Source: JAVZLQ01 sp049972525 (GTDB taxonomy: Archaea; Thermoproteota; Bathyarchaeia; Bathyarchaeales; Bathycorpusculaceae). Taken from it: DNA of 64,000 bases. Below the pieces are notes generated by a model. That model did no database searches. It was given only the letters and a program-made list of their open reading frames with translations, and was not told the origin of the DNA. The translations under genes were made by a program, and so were the position numbers. Each line of letters starts with the position of its first letter. Position 1 is the stretch's first letter. This document shows positions 1-8,087 of this stretch, piece after piece. The stretch spans positions 1 through 64,000 of the forward strand of contig JBMFKI010000002.1 in assembly GCA_049972525.1 (NCBI GenBank), read 5' to 3'.

Positions 1-108
1 CTACTCGACTTTAAAGGCCCATCAAACATCCAAAGCAAACCACCAATAAGACTGCCAGACAATTTCATCCGTGAACTAAATGAAACGTTAAAGAACATGC
101 CAACGTAG
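1..108 (+). pseudogene. C-terminal fragment of a gene cut by the window edge, possibly an integrase tail
   Basis: The reading frame is open from base 1 to a TAG at 106-108 and encodes 35 residues ending in NMPT. The upstream part lies outside the window, so the product cannot be identified directly. The segment PIRLPDN-IRELNE recurs at 1734-1778, where the frame runs antisense through the tRNA-Ala gene and also reads ...MPT from the anticodon-loop bases ATGCCAACGT. A gene whose 3' end overlaps a tRNA attachment site is typical of archaeal tyrosine integrases, so this may be an integrase C-terminus. That identity is inference. The fragment could also be a complete gene starting left of the window. 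Confidence 0.4.
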
Positions 109-169
109 AGGGGGAGGGGTAGGTGAAAACGATAGGGGGGTAGGTATAGGTCAAATTTTGAGGTGCAAA

Positions 170-244
170 ATGCCTAAAGGAAAACCCTGGACGAGAGAAG
201 AGGAAAAACAACTAAAAGAACTCCTCGCAGACTACATAAACTAA
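170..244 (+). CDS. very short ORF with the start of a Myb/HTH-like motif
   Basis: A 24-residue frame starts at ATG 170 behind a plausible ribosome-binding site, GAGGTG at 160-165. The peptide MPKGKPWTREEEKQLKEL has the WTxEEexxLkeL pattern that opens Myb/SANT-like or homeodomain-like helix-turn-helix domains in viral and plasmid proteins. It stops before a second helix could form, so it is either a truncated regulator or a leader peptide. It sits among mobile-element remnants. Function is unknown. Confidence 0.3.
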   Translation: MPKGKPWTREEEKQLKELLADYIN

Positions 245-307
245 AACCAATAAAAACTAAAGTAACATTCACAAACTTTATAAGAAAAGAAGCGTTCTTA
301 TTTATTG

Positions 308-333
308 ACGCATCCTAAGTCCAAAGGATGCGT
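308..333. repeat. 8-bp perfect inverted repeat (hairpin)
   Basis: ACGCATCC at 308-315 is the exact reverse complement of GGATGCGT at 326-333, with a 10-nt loop. It lies about 25 bases beyond the 3' end of the minus-strand gene that stops at 357, so it would form a hairpin in that transcript's 3' end. It could be a terminator or processing structure, or a trace of a mobile-element end. Confidence 0.5.
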
Positions 334-356
334 TCCTTGCGCTCTGCGCCTTACTT

Positions 357-1424
357 TTAAACTTTCTTACTAAGCAAATCTTCAGCTTTCAAAATTTTCG
401 GCGTTTCATAACCCATTTTCTGTAACATCTTAACATATTCCTCATCAACCTCTGACCAAACAACAAGAAAATCTTTTCCCACATCCCAGAAAAGCACATC
501 CTCCTCAAAAGCAAGACTCTTCATAGAACCCTTCAACTCAAAAGCCCTATTCGCCGTAGCATTATAAACAGGACTCCACTCAAAACTCTTTTTCACAGTT
601 TCCCTCGGCCTTCCAGGATCCCAAACATGAAAAAATATTGGATGCTTCAAAAACGGAGTAACATCCATATCTATCGCCACATCAGGAACAGAAGGCTTAA
701 TTTTCGAACCCCTATCGCCCAAATTATGAAAACGCAATTTCCTTTTACCACCAAAAGATGGACACAAATCCCTTATAGGCTGAAGCAAAGACCGCCCATC
801 CACCGTCCCACGCTGAAAAACATCCACAAGTTTAAGCGCCAAATCAGCCACAGAAATCAAAGCATTACACTCACCGCCGCTAAAAAATATCCTCTTCTCC
901 ACATCACCCCTGCTCACAAGCTCCCTCCAAGCCGGAGTAACCTTCCCCTCAAAATGGTCAATATCCAAAAACAAGGGACTCTCAACATCACCATAAGTCT
1001 TAACATACCACCAAGCACAAACATGAGGAAAAGCATTCTTAACATACTCCAAATAAGTAAGCGGCTCAAGACGCTGAAGTCTCGTCCTTCCAAACATAGA
1101 AATGTAAGGTTGAGCATAATAAGCACAATAAACATCCAAATGCTCAATACAATCCTCCAACCCATCAATCAACTTAGCAATAATATCCGTCGTCTTTTCC
1201 TTCGCCTGCTTCAAAAGATGCGCCGCCTTGTAAACCCTCTTCCTCCTCAAAACACCAACAGAATCAAAAACCTCTTGAAGACACTTATCATACCTCTCAC
1301 AAAACAAATCCTCATCAGAAGTCGTAACCGAAACCCCAACCAACGCCTTAAAAGGCTTCCCCTTCTCACCAACAAGCGAAACACTCTCCCTCTTCAAAAG
1401 CATAGAATCAACACCAACATACAT
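357..1424 (-). CDS. hypothetical protein, possible RNase H-fold (DUF3800-like) cargo gene
   Basis: This 355-residue protein is not one I can name. It has a soluble composition with no signal peptide or membrane segment. Acidic residues sit where an RNase H-fold nuclease such as DUF3800 would have them: D6 in YVGVDSM near the N-terminus, LDIDHFEG mid-protein, and ISVADLALKLVD later. This resemblance is weak and is offered only as a lead. The gene is alone, with no operon partners, between integration remnants on both sides (1-108 and 1602-1904), so it is probably cargo of a decayed element. The codon pattern is intact along the whole frame, so it is likely expressed or recently acquired. Confidence 0.6.
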   Translation of the reverse strand: MYVGVDSMLLKRESVSLVGEKGKPFKALVGVSVTTSDEDLFCERYDKCLQEVFDSVGVLRRKRVYKAAHLLKQAKEKTTDIIAKLIDGLEDCIEHLDVYCAYYAQPYISMFGRTRLQRLEPLTYLEYVKNAFPHVCAWWYVKTYGDVESPLFLDIDHFEGKVTPAWRELVSRGDVEKRIFFSGGECNALISVADLALKLVDVFQRGTVDGRSLLQPIRDLCPSFGGKRKLRFHNLGDRGSKIKPSVPDVAIDMDVTPFLKHPIFFHVWDPGRPRETVKKSFEWSPVYNATANRAFELKGSMKSLAFEEDVLFWDVGKDFLVVWSEVDEEYVKMLQKMGYETPKILKAEDLLSKKV

Positions 1425-1601
1425 CCCTAAACCCCATCCCCATTAATGACACAAAGCTTCAAGACACATATTGCCTGTTACTTTTGTTATAAATGTTATA
1501 AAATATTTGCCATTCCAACAATCATTAGAGCACACAAAAAGAAAAGAGGGGGTTTTGCGGGAGATTTTCGATACAGTCCTCGTTTTCGCCAGCTTTAAGC
1601 A

Positions 1602-1623
1602 GGTTCGAATCCCACCCCCCGCA
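1602..1623 (+). other. tRNA-Leu 3'-end fragment (possible attachment-site remnant)
   Basis: These 22 bases match exactly the T-loop, T-stem 3' strand, acceptor 3' strand and discriminator of the tRNA-Leu gene at 50873-50957 (bases 50936-50957). No normal tRNA 5' half precedes them; a GCGGGAG at 1557-1563 could at best be a degraded acceptor strand. Such orphan tRNA 3' ends are left by integrases that recombine within tRNA genes. The rest of 1425-1788 shows no gene other than the fragment at 1725. Confidence 0.55.
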
Positions 1624-1724
1624 TCGCTATGTTGAAATTTGAGGGGGAGTTCATTCCAAAACGGCTACTTTTCATAAGCCACTAGATCTTCCTCTGGGAA
1701 CAGAGACTTCGAAGTGCGCGTTAA

Positions 1725-1904
1725 AACGAATCACCAATAAGACTGCCAGATAATTCCATTCGTGAGTTAAATGAGGCTTTCTCAAGGATGGTGGACGGGG
1801 CGGGATTTGAACCCGCGGCCTCCACGATGCCAACGTGGCGATCATTCCAGGCTGATCTACCCGCCCTTTTCTGTTTTTCTAAGAGTTTTAACCGTTTGAG
1901 ATAG
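1725..1904 (+). pseudogene. second, diverged copy of the 1-108 gene tail, read through tRNA-Ala
   Basis: After a TAA at 1722-1724 the frame is open to TAG at 1902-1904. Bases 1732-1750 are identical to 41-59, and the following ~28 bases differ mostly at codon third positions, so this is a homologous but diverged copy rather than a recent duplication. The frame then continues antisense through tRNA-Ala and gives the GAGFEPAAS peptide often seen at such junctions. It lacks a start and any N-terminal part, so it is a remnant. Confidence 0.45.
1789..1866 (-). tRNA. tRNA-Ala (anticodon GGC), CCA encoded
   Basis: A complete cloverleaf reads from 1866 down to 1789. The acceptor stem GGGCGGG pairs with CCCGTCC and includes the G3-U70 pair that identifies alanine tRNAs. 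The D stem is GATC/GATC, the anticodon stem CCACG/CGTGG, the loop TTGGCAT, and the T arm GCGGG-TTCAAAT-CCCGC. The discriminator is A, and CCA is encoded at 1791-1789. No intron is present. The gene abuts a diverged integrase-like tail, so its anticodon region is a likely integration target. Confidence 0.95.
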
Positions 1905-1918
1905 GCTATAAGTGTTTC

Positions 1919-3337
1919 TTAGCCGTAGTGGATGTATTGCTGTATTGTTTTTTCGATTTTTTCTGTCTTGTCTGCTATGCTTGTCCAGAGGTCTTTGTCC
2001 TTGTAAGCCTTTAGTTTTTCGATTGTTTTGTTGATTAGCTTTTTTGGGAAAACACCGTTTGCTTCGTATAGTTTTCTGTCTTTTTTTAGGTTTTTTGCAG
2101 ATTCGTAGCATGATTTTGGTAGTGTCTTAAGCCCTTTTCTCCATTTTTTCGCTTCTACGTGTAGCTTTTCGGCTGTTTTTAGGGCTTCTTCAGGGTTTTC
2201 TAAGCCGTAATTTATGGCGGTGGTTAGTCCGGCGAGGAGCAAATAGGCGTTTGCAAGCGGGTCTGGCGCTCTATACTCGATTGTTTCTCTGATATTTTCC
2301 CTTTCAGCTTTTGTTGCCATGAAGTTCCACCATAATGGTATGCGTATCAGCGCTAGGCGGTTTCTTTCGCTCCAACATATGTGCATTGGTGATTCTTTGC
2401 GTGAGATGAAGCGTAAATATGAGATCGGCGTTGGGTTTCCGAAGGCTGTTAGGCTCGATGAGAATTTTAGTATTCCACCAATCATTTTCAAACCTTCTTC
2501 ACTTAATGTTCCATTTGGGTTTGCGATTATGTTTGAACCGTTTTTTACGGCGCAGAAGTGTATGTGCATTCCGTTTCCAGAGTGTTCAAGAGATACTTTT
2601 GGAGAGAAGGAAACTGAAACCCCGTTTTTTGCGCAAGTGTTCCTAATAGCCCACTTCGCAACTGCAATGTTTTCCGCCATGTCTTCTAGGCTTTGCGGCA
2701 AGAACTCCACTTCATGCTGCTCCATCAAAACTCCATCTTTTCGTGTTAGACGCCCAACTTCACTGTGTGCATACTTTGTATCAATGCCCAAATAATAAAG
2801 TGTAACCAGAATTTCGTTTCTCAAGTCTTCAAAGCGTGAAAACGGCGCAGACTCATGATAGTTTTTATCCGGCATGCCTTGAAATAGTTCATCGCTTTTT
2901 TCTTGTGCGATTATGTAAAATTCAAGTTCAGCTAATGCTTTTACGCGAATCCCTTTTGATGATAAGAGCCTTTCTTCAGCCCTTTTTAAGACGTTTTTTG
3001 GTGCGACATCCAAGGGTTTTCCATCTTCATCCAAATAATCACTTAGAATGTTAAGCGTGGGCACATTTGAGAAGGGGTTAATGAAGGCTTTTTGCATGTT
3101 TGGCTTTATGTAAATATCGCTTTTCTCTGGTTCAATAAATGAGAAAATGTTTGAACCATCAACTCTTTCGCCGAACTCCAAAATTTCCAAAACTCTGTTT
3201 CTATCAGCAGCAGAAAAACTTAACGTTTTAAGCCTTCCATCTTCTGGAATGTGGCACAGATTAAGAATTTTTATGCCTTTCTCAGAGACGAATTTGGCAA
3301 CACTCTCTTTTTCAGTAAAACTAAATGCTCTTTGCAT
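1919..3337 (-). CDS. glnA: glutamine synthetase, type I-like
   Basis: The 472-residue protein matches the glutamine synthetase length and layout, with an N-terminal beta-grasp part and a C-terminal catalytic part. Metal and substrate ligands are visible: ELEFYI near residue 137, SGNGMHIHF, and NPTPISYLRF followed by ESP, ERNR and LIRIP, which keep the family's catalytic Glu and Arg residues. The adenylylation-site tyrosine motif of bacterial enzymes is not seen. It makes glutamine from glutamate, ammonia and ATP in the cytoplasm. The canonical NSYKRL is changed to ISYLRF, so a glutamine-synthetase-like ligase acting on another amine is possible. The ATG at 3337 follows GAGGG and a TATA box. 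Confidence 0.85.
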   Translation of the reverse strand: MQRAFSFTEKESVAKFVSEKGIKILNLCHIPEDGRLKTLSFSAADRNRVLEILEFGERVDGSNIFSFIEPEKSDIYIKPNMQKAFINPFSNVPTLNILSDYLDEDGKPLDVAPKNVLKRAEERLLSSKGIRVKALAELEFYIIAQEKSDELFQGMPDKNYHESAPFSRFEDLRNEILVTLYYLGIDTKYAHSEVGRLTRKDGVLMEQHEVEFLPQSLEDMAENIAVAKWAIRNTCAKNGVSVSFSPKVSLEHSGNGMHIHFCAVKNGSNIIANPNGTLSEEGLKMIGGILKFSSSLTAFGNPTPISYLRFISRKESPMHICWSERNRLALIRIPLWWNFMATKAERENIRETIEYRAPDPLANAYLLLAGLTTAINYGLENPEEALKTAEKLHVEAKKWRKGLKTLPKSCYESAKNLKKDRKLYEANGVFPKKLINKTIEKLKAYKDKDLWTSIADKTEKIEKTIQQYIHYG

Positions 3338-3370
3338 CTTATGTGCCCTCTTGCAACAGTGTTCTATCTC

Positions 3371-3380
3371 ATTTTATAAA
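3371..3380 (-). promoter_or_regulatory. TATA box of the glutamine synthetase gene
   Basis: Read on the minus strand this is TTTATAAAAT, about 35-43 bases before the ATG at 3337. It fits an archaeal promoter with a short leader that still has room for the GAGGG ribosome-binding site. Confidence 0.5.
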
Positions 3381-3468
3381 CTGGTATTTTAGTCCTCTCT
3401 TAAAATGTCAATTTTTATATTGGCGAACATGAAATAGAACAGTGAACTAATGTACGTTTATTTGGACT

Positions 3469-4785
3469 GTGAGCCAAATGAGAAAAACAATATTTAAAAA
3501 ACTTGAGGCTCAAGGGTTAATAGCAAATTATAACCGTTACAGGAAAAATTTACCTCCAAAGCTTCCTGAAAAAGTCTACATTTGGGATGAAACTCTAAGG
3601 GAAGGCATCCAAACACCAACGGTTTATCTGACATACGTTGAGAAGGTTAAACTGGCTAAAATGCTTGACGAGATTGGAGTTTTCGCCATAGACGTCGGTT
3701 TTCCAGCGCTTTCAGAGGAAGAGAGGAATGATGTTAGAAAAATTGCAAATGAAAGCTTCCAGCAAGTACGCCTAGCCGCTTCAGCGAGAACGAATAAAGG
3801 TGACATAGACGCTTGCCTGCAGTGCGGCATAAAAGAAATCTTGGTTTTCACACCCTTCAACGGTTTGAATCTTCAATACCGGTTGAAAATAAGTAGAGAA
3901 CAAGTTTTGGAAAAAACTTTCGAGTCGATCGAGTATGCAAAGAAGCACGGCGCAGCAGTAAGCTTCGTTTTGGAAGATGCTTCCAGAACGCCAATTGAGG
4001 AAATTATGCAGATATTCGAAACTGCAATAAAGGCAGGGGCAGACAGACTTGTAATTGCAGACACTGTTGGTTTCCTAAGGCCTCTTTCAATGCGTTATCT
4101 AATAGCACATGTACATGAGGGAGTTGCAAAAATAGCTAAGAGGAATATTCCACTTTCCGTCCACTGTCACAATGACTTTGGATTGGCAACGGCAAACACG
4201 CTTGCGGCTGTGGAGGAGGGGGTTGCTAATTTACACACGTGCGTTGCCGGGTTTGGCGAAAGAGCTGGAGTGGCGTCTATGGAGGAGGTTGCCGTAGCCC
4301 TTGAGCTTCTTTATGATGTAGATGCTGGTTTAGACTTAAAGAAGCTTTATAGGCTGGCGCAGTTAGCTGAAAAAGCCTTTGCCTTGCCAGTTCCACTTCA
4401 CAAACCGATAGTCGGGGAGAATGTTTTCTCTTATGAGGCAGAAGAGCACATTCAAGGAATGATTGCCCACCCGCTGATATACGAGCCTTTTCCGCCGGAA
4501 ATTTTAGAAAGGCAGACCACATTTTACTTGGGAAGGCAAACTGCAAGGGAAGTTGTAGAGCAATATTTGAATTTGGCTGGGATTAAAGCCACACCAATGC
4601 AGGTTAACGAGATAATGAGAAGAATAAGGGGCGTGCAGGAAAGCATGGATAAGGGCGGAGCGCAGATGACCTTTTATCAGATAAAAAAGTTGATGAAAGA
4701 GCTACGTAGAGGCTTACCGGAAGAAGAGTTCTGGAAAATAGTTGAAAAGATAACAAAGCAGAAGCCGAAGTTCCCGCCTATTTAG
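3469..4785 (+). CDS. 2-isopropylmalate / homocitrate / (Re)-citrate synthase-family enzyme
   Basis: The 438-residue protein is a TIM-barrel acyl-CoA condensing enzyme of the LeuA/homocitrate synthase family. It shows DETLREG near residue 40 (metal and catalytic loop), HCHNDFGLA (metal-binding histidines) and GFGERAGVA. The C-terminal ~110 residues are not the LeuA allosteric domain but a helical region, as in homocitrate and Re-citrate synthases, so leucine synthesis is not assured. The start is GTG 3469, or ATG 3478 three codons later. Its 3' end overlaps that of the CoA-transferase gene by 8 bp in convergent orientation. The substrate (2-oxoisovalerate, 2-oxoglutarate, pyruvate or oxaloacetate) cannot be decided from sequence. 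Confidence 0.8.
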   Translation: MSQMRKTIFKKLEAQGLIANYNRYRKNLPPKLPEKVYIWDETLREGIQTPTVYLTYVEKVKLAKMLDEIGVFAIDVGFPALSEEERNDVRKIANESFQQVRLAASARTNKGDIDACLQCGIKEILVFTPFNGLNLQYRLKISREQVLEKTFESIEYAKKHGAAVSFVLEDASRTPIEEIMQIFETAIKAGADRLVIADTVGFLRPLSMRYLIAHVHEGVAKIAKRNIPLSVHCHNDFGLATANTLAAVEEGVANLHTCVAGFGERAGVASMEEVAVALELLYDVDAGLDLKKLYRLAQLAEKAFALPVPLHKPIVGENVFSYEAEEHIQGMIAHPLIYEPFPPEILERQTTFYLGRQTAREVVEQYLNLAGIKATPMQVNEIMRRIRGVQESMDKGGAQMTFYQIKKLMKELRRGLPEEEFWKIVEKITKQKPKFPPI

Positions 4786-5569
4786 GTCTTGGTATGTAAA
4801 TTCCATGCGGATCTATAGCCCTTAATATGTTCAACTCCTCGTATGTTGGCGGTTCCGTAGTAGATACACTTTCAGGAATTATAAGGTCGAAACCTGTATT
4901 GTCTAAAACTTGCTGCAGTGAAACACCAGGGTGAATTGTAGCAAGCCTTATGCGCTTCGTTTTTGGATCAAAGTCCATCTGGCAAAGGTTTGTAACAACA
5001 AGTGAGGGACCGCCGCCGAGTAAGCCAGCTTTTTCCCGTGCTTCAGGTCCATCAAGATATCCTGGGCTTGTTATGTAGTCGAGTTTCTTCACCATTTTTC
5101 TCTTTTCGTGTGTCATTATTGCGACTATTCTTTTTGCAGATGAGATTATATCGTTTCCACCACCGCTTCCTGGGAGTCTCACATTTGGTTTTTCGAAGCT
5201 TCCAATGTATGTTGTGTTTATGTTTCCATATTCGTCGATTTGTGCTGCGCCAACAAAGCCCACGTCAACGTGTCCGCCTTGCAAGAGCAGCCCTAAAGTT
5301 TCAATAAGTCCTATTGCTGCTGATGCGCGGTATCCAAGTCTTGAGTCAGCTATTGAGAGGGCTATGTCTATGGCGTTTGAATCTATAAATCCCGCTTCGT
5401 AAACAATTTTCGCTTTTGGCGCGTGTGTTCTTTTCGCTAACATTGCGGCAATCATCGGTAAGCCTGTTCCAACAAAGACAACCTCACCGTTTTTTATCGC
5501 CCTTGCCCCGCAAACAGCCATCAATTCAAGTGTCGTAAACTCGTCTAGATTCGCATAATTCTTTTTCAT
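4778..5569 (-). CDS. family I CoA-transferase, beta subunit (glutaconate CoA-transferase GctB-like)
   Basis: The 263-residue protein matches the smaller subunit of family I CoA-transferases such as glutaconate or 3-oxoacid CoA-transferase. The VYEAG motif holds Glu58, in the position of the catalytic glutamate that forms the acyl-CoA anhydride. A glycine-rich GSGGGND follows, as expected for CoA binding. It pairs with the alpha subunit 12 bases upstream in the same operon. The two together move CoA between carboxylic acids; the acids are unknown. The 3' end overlaps the convergent synthase gene. Confidence 0.85.
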   Translation of the reverse strand: MKKNYANLDEFTTLELMAVCGARAIKNGEVVFVGTGLPMIAAMLAKRTHAPKAKIVYEAGFIDSNAIDIALSIADSRLGYRASAAIGLIETLGLLLQGGHVDVGFVGAAQIDEYGNINTTYIGSFEKPNVRLPGSGGGNDIISSAKRIVAIMTHEKRKMVKKLDYITSPGYLDGPEAREKAGLLGGGPSLVVTNLCQMDFDPKTKRIRLATIHPGVSLQQVLDNTGFDLIIPESVSTTEPPTYEELNILRAIDPHGIYIPRPK

Positions 5570-5581
5570 GTTCTCATACTC

Positions 5582-6502
5582 CTAATATGGAAAAGGTCTT
5601 TTCGCCTTAAGCTTTAGAAGGCGTTCAATCCCTATCTTTTGTAATAACTCCATGTGGTTATCAACGCCTGTTATGTACTCTTCACAGTATTTCTGCCAGC
5701 CCTCTTCAGTCTTGCACTGCTCATAGTACATACGGATATGCTCCATGTCGTAGTCATAATAGTTGTAAACCATCATTGGGTAGGCTCCCCATGGGCATTC
5801 AACAACATGCGTAACATAAATGTTTGGTATAGCAGTCTGGTCTGGCTGTGAACGTATAAATTCGGTGTCGACAATTTCCTCAGCTATCACAATTAATTTT
5901 TTGCCAGCTCTTGCACCTTCAACATCTTCGCCTTTAATGCCGTCTATCTGCGCATTTCCTTCCCTATCAACACGAGAAACATGAACTATGCTGAAGTCCG
6001 GCTTGACGGATGGAACAAGAACAACCTTTTCTCCGGTGAACGGGCATGTTATAACTTCAGCCTTTTTTTGTCTGAAACGCGTTTTCGCCAGAAGGTCTGT
6101 GCCAAGCATGCTCTTTATGGGCATGAATGGAACTCCTAAGGCACCGCCAAAAAACCGCAAAGCCATAGTCAAATTAGTGTAATCCTCTATTTGAATTGCG
6201 CCTTCACGGATTCTTCTTTGAATGTTGGGCGCTAAACCTATACCTTCAATTGCGAAGAAAGCTAGTTCAAAACGTGAAGCCACATAAGCGCCTGAAAGTA
6301 TGTCAATGTCCATCTCCGAACCGCATGTGTAAATCGTCAAATTCCTCTTCTTTTGCCTCACAAGCTCATGGGCGAAAGCCATTGGTGGACGTTGAAAACC
6401 GAAGCCGCCCCAGAAGAGGTGTGCTCCATCTTGAATCATTTTGGCTGCTTCTTTTAGGGTTATTCTCTTATCTTCAACAGGGGCCTCAACCATTTTCATC
6501 AC
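5582..6502 (-). CDS. family I CoA-transferase, alpha subunit (GctA-like)
   Basis: This 306-residue protein matches the larger subunit of glutaconate-type CoA-transferases. GAHLFWGGFGFQRPP in the N-terminal third is the CoA-binding glycine loop region, and later blocks such as SIVHVSRVDREGNAQ are typical of the family. It lies 12 bases upstream of its beta subunit, so they are co-transcribed and form a heteromer. The start may be the first or third codon because two Met codons lie close together. The radical SAM gene upstream (6539-7564) is separated by 36 bases and may share the transcript. Confidence 0.85.
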   Translation of the reverse strand: MMKMVEAPVEDKRITLKEAAKMIQDGAHLFWGGFGFQRPPMAFAHELVRQKKRNLTIYTCGSEMDIDILSGAYVASRFELAFFAIEGIGLAPNIQRRIREGAIQIEDYTNLTMALRFFGGALGVPFMPIKSMLGTDLLAKTRFRQKKAEVITCPFTGEKVVLVPSVKPDFSIVHVSRVDREGNAQIDGIKGEDVEGARAGKKLIVIAEEIVDTEFIRSQPDQTAIPNIYVTHVVECPWGAYPMMVYNYYDYDMEHIRMYYEQCKTEEGWQKYCEEYITGVDNHMELLQKIGIERLLKLKAKRPFPY

Positions 6503-6538
6503 TAATCCTTAAACTTTTACTATTCTTTAAATTTCAAA

Positions 6539-7564
6539 TTAATAAGTTTCTACAGTTGCTGTCCAATCCTTTGTTAACTTCGTTACTTCTTCCCTAGTTA
6601 ACGGTCGTGGATAGTTGTAAATTGGTCCGCTTGGTTTCTCATTGTAGTATGGCCTGTTACAGTTTGGACATCCAGACGTTAGAAACGGCTTGCCGGTTCC
6701 GATAATCTGTAATAAGGTCTCTTGGTTAACCCCGAAATCTGTTAACTCACCTCTACTGTTGAATTTCATATCTGCGAATTTTGAGAATCCGTATACGATT
6801 AAGTGTCTAGCAATCTGGATTCGCCTATAATTTTCAATTGGCGGTTGCGATTTGCGTTCAAGCGCTGTCCCAGCAATTGGCGTAAAAGCGAAAAGCGCTG
6901 GAAGCACACCTATATCAACGCACGCTTGGATCGCTGAAACCATTTCCCTTTCAGTTTCGCCCAAACCCACAATAAAATGGGTGCTAACCATGCCTCTCCC
7001 AAAGACCTTCACGGTTTCACCCAAAATCTGCCACTGCCTTTCCCAACTATACGGGCCTCCAGCAGATGCCCCCTTAATAGCGTCAAATAACTCCTTTGTC
7101 GCAGCGTCTAAAGGAATACCTATCCTCTCAGCTCCAGCTTCAGCTAGCAGCCTCACATTTTCAACGTTTAATGGCTGACAAGAAACTGAAATTGGGATGT
7201 CAGCTTTCAGTTTAATCGCCCTTACTATGGCTGTTAAGTCCCTAAAAACTTCTGGATAGTTTAGGGCTTGAATGCAAACACGCTTTATTGTTCCGCTTTC
7301 AGCTGCTTCGGAAATGCCATTCAGCACGTTTTGCGTTTGGAATGCTGGCCATGAAACTCTTGATAGCATGTCAGCTCTGCTGCTGCTTTTTCTTGCTTGG
7401 GGGCAGAAGCCGCAGTTTGCAGTGCATTTGCCTTCTCTGTACGTCATTAGGTAAGCTGTTGTTGGTGCAGCGTCAAGTTTTCCATGCAGAAGTTTCAGGG
7501 CGATGGCTGAACCTAGCGAAACTCGGATTCTTTCAGGTATCCCTTCGTCAGCCATTGTTTTCAC
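6539..7564 (-). CDS. BioB-related radical SAM protein, candidate archaeal lipoyl synthase component
   Basis: The 341-residue protein has the radical SAM motif C47xxxC51xxC54 in a BioB-like context (GKCTANCGFCPQA) and a TIM-barrel end GLGETEREM. The extra cysteines that bind biotin synthase's second cluster are not conserved: the one before VGLGET is replaced by serine. The C-terminus instead has an added CPNCNRPYYNE motif (Cys299, Cys302). This is the biotin-synthase-related family, one member of which is a subunit of the two-protein archaeal lipoyl synthase (LipS1/LipS2). The partner-type protein lies 0.5 kb away at 8088. The lipoyl assignment is inference. A true biotin synthase is less likely. 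Confidence 0.65.
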   Translation of the reverse strand: MKTMADEGIPERIRVSLGSAIALKLLHGKLDAAPTTAYLMTYREGKCTANCGFCPQARKSSSRADMLSRVSWPAFQTQNVLNGISEAAESGTIKRVCIQALNYPEVFRDLTAIVRAIKLKADIPISVSCQPLNVENVRLLAEAGAERIGIPLDAATKELFDAIKGASAGGPYSWERQWQILGETVKVFGRGMVSTHFIVGLGETEREMVSAIQACVDIGVLPALFAFTPIAGTALERKSQPPIENYRRIQIARHLIVYGFSKFADMKFNSRGELTDFGVNQETLLQIIGTGKPFLTSGCPNCNRPYYNEKPSGPIYNYPRPLTREEVTKLTKDWTATVETY

Positions 7565-7701
7565 GACTTACGGTGCTATTCTATTTATTCCTAATTTAGT
7601 TAATATCCATTACATTCAAAATTGTTTCTGTAAGCTAAAGATTCTGAATTCACAAACGATTTATCCGCAATGCGTAAAACGATAGTGAACGGTGTTAAGA
7701 A

Positions 7702-8025
7702 ATGCGTAGGTCAAAGCTTGAATCTTACGAGGAAATTCTAGGAGCGCTTGTAAGTAAACCTCTAAGCGTGGATAAACTTGCGTACGAGACTAACATGGAA
7801 TGCACTGTTCTCACGCAACGACTAGAATCGCTGATTAAATATGGGCTTGTGGAGGAACGAGTTTCTGGGAAAAGGAAGCTTTATGCAATTACCGAGAGAG
7901 GCGTAGCAGTCTTTAAGTCACTAAACTTCCAGAAGTATCTCGAAAAAGTGCTGAACAAAGTTAAGGTTTCAAACGACGCCTTTGAAGCGATCCCGAAAAT
8001 TTCAAAAAACATCAAAAATCATTAA
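7702..8025 (+). CDS. small winged-helix transcriptional regulator
   Basis: The 107-residue protein is a single winged helix. Helices come from residues 9-50 (LESYEEILGALVSKPLSVDKLAYETNM, with LTQRLESLIKYGLVEER as recognition helix), and a wing follows at KRKLYAITERG. A short C-terminal helix may dimerise. It is transcribed divergently from the 6539-7564 radical SAM gene and 62 bases before the second one, so it may control the pair. Ligand and operator are unknown. Confidence 0.75.
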   Translation: MRRSKLESYEEILGALVSKPLSVDKLAYETNMECTVLTQRLESLIKYGLVEERVSGKRKLYAITERGVAVFKSLNFQKYLEKVLNKVKVSNDAFEAIPKISKNIKNH

Positions 8026-8087
8026 AAAAAAGCAGAGTGAAGGCAAAAGCTATAACAAGTTAGAGGTTTCTATTTTAAGAGAAGTCT

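Noticed and set aside
627..1430. Long plus-strand frame of 267 codons opposite the 357-1424 gene
   Set aside because: Its product is an improbable mix rich in Ile, Asn, Arg and Lys with no domain, and it is exactly antisense to a better-composed protein. It is a shadow frame.
6539..7564. Calling this gene bioB
   Set aside because: The second-cluster cysteines of biotin synthase are not conserved, the C-terminus carries an extra CPNC motif, and no other biotin genes are nearby.
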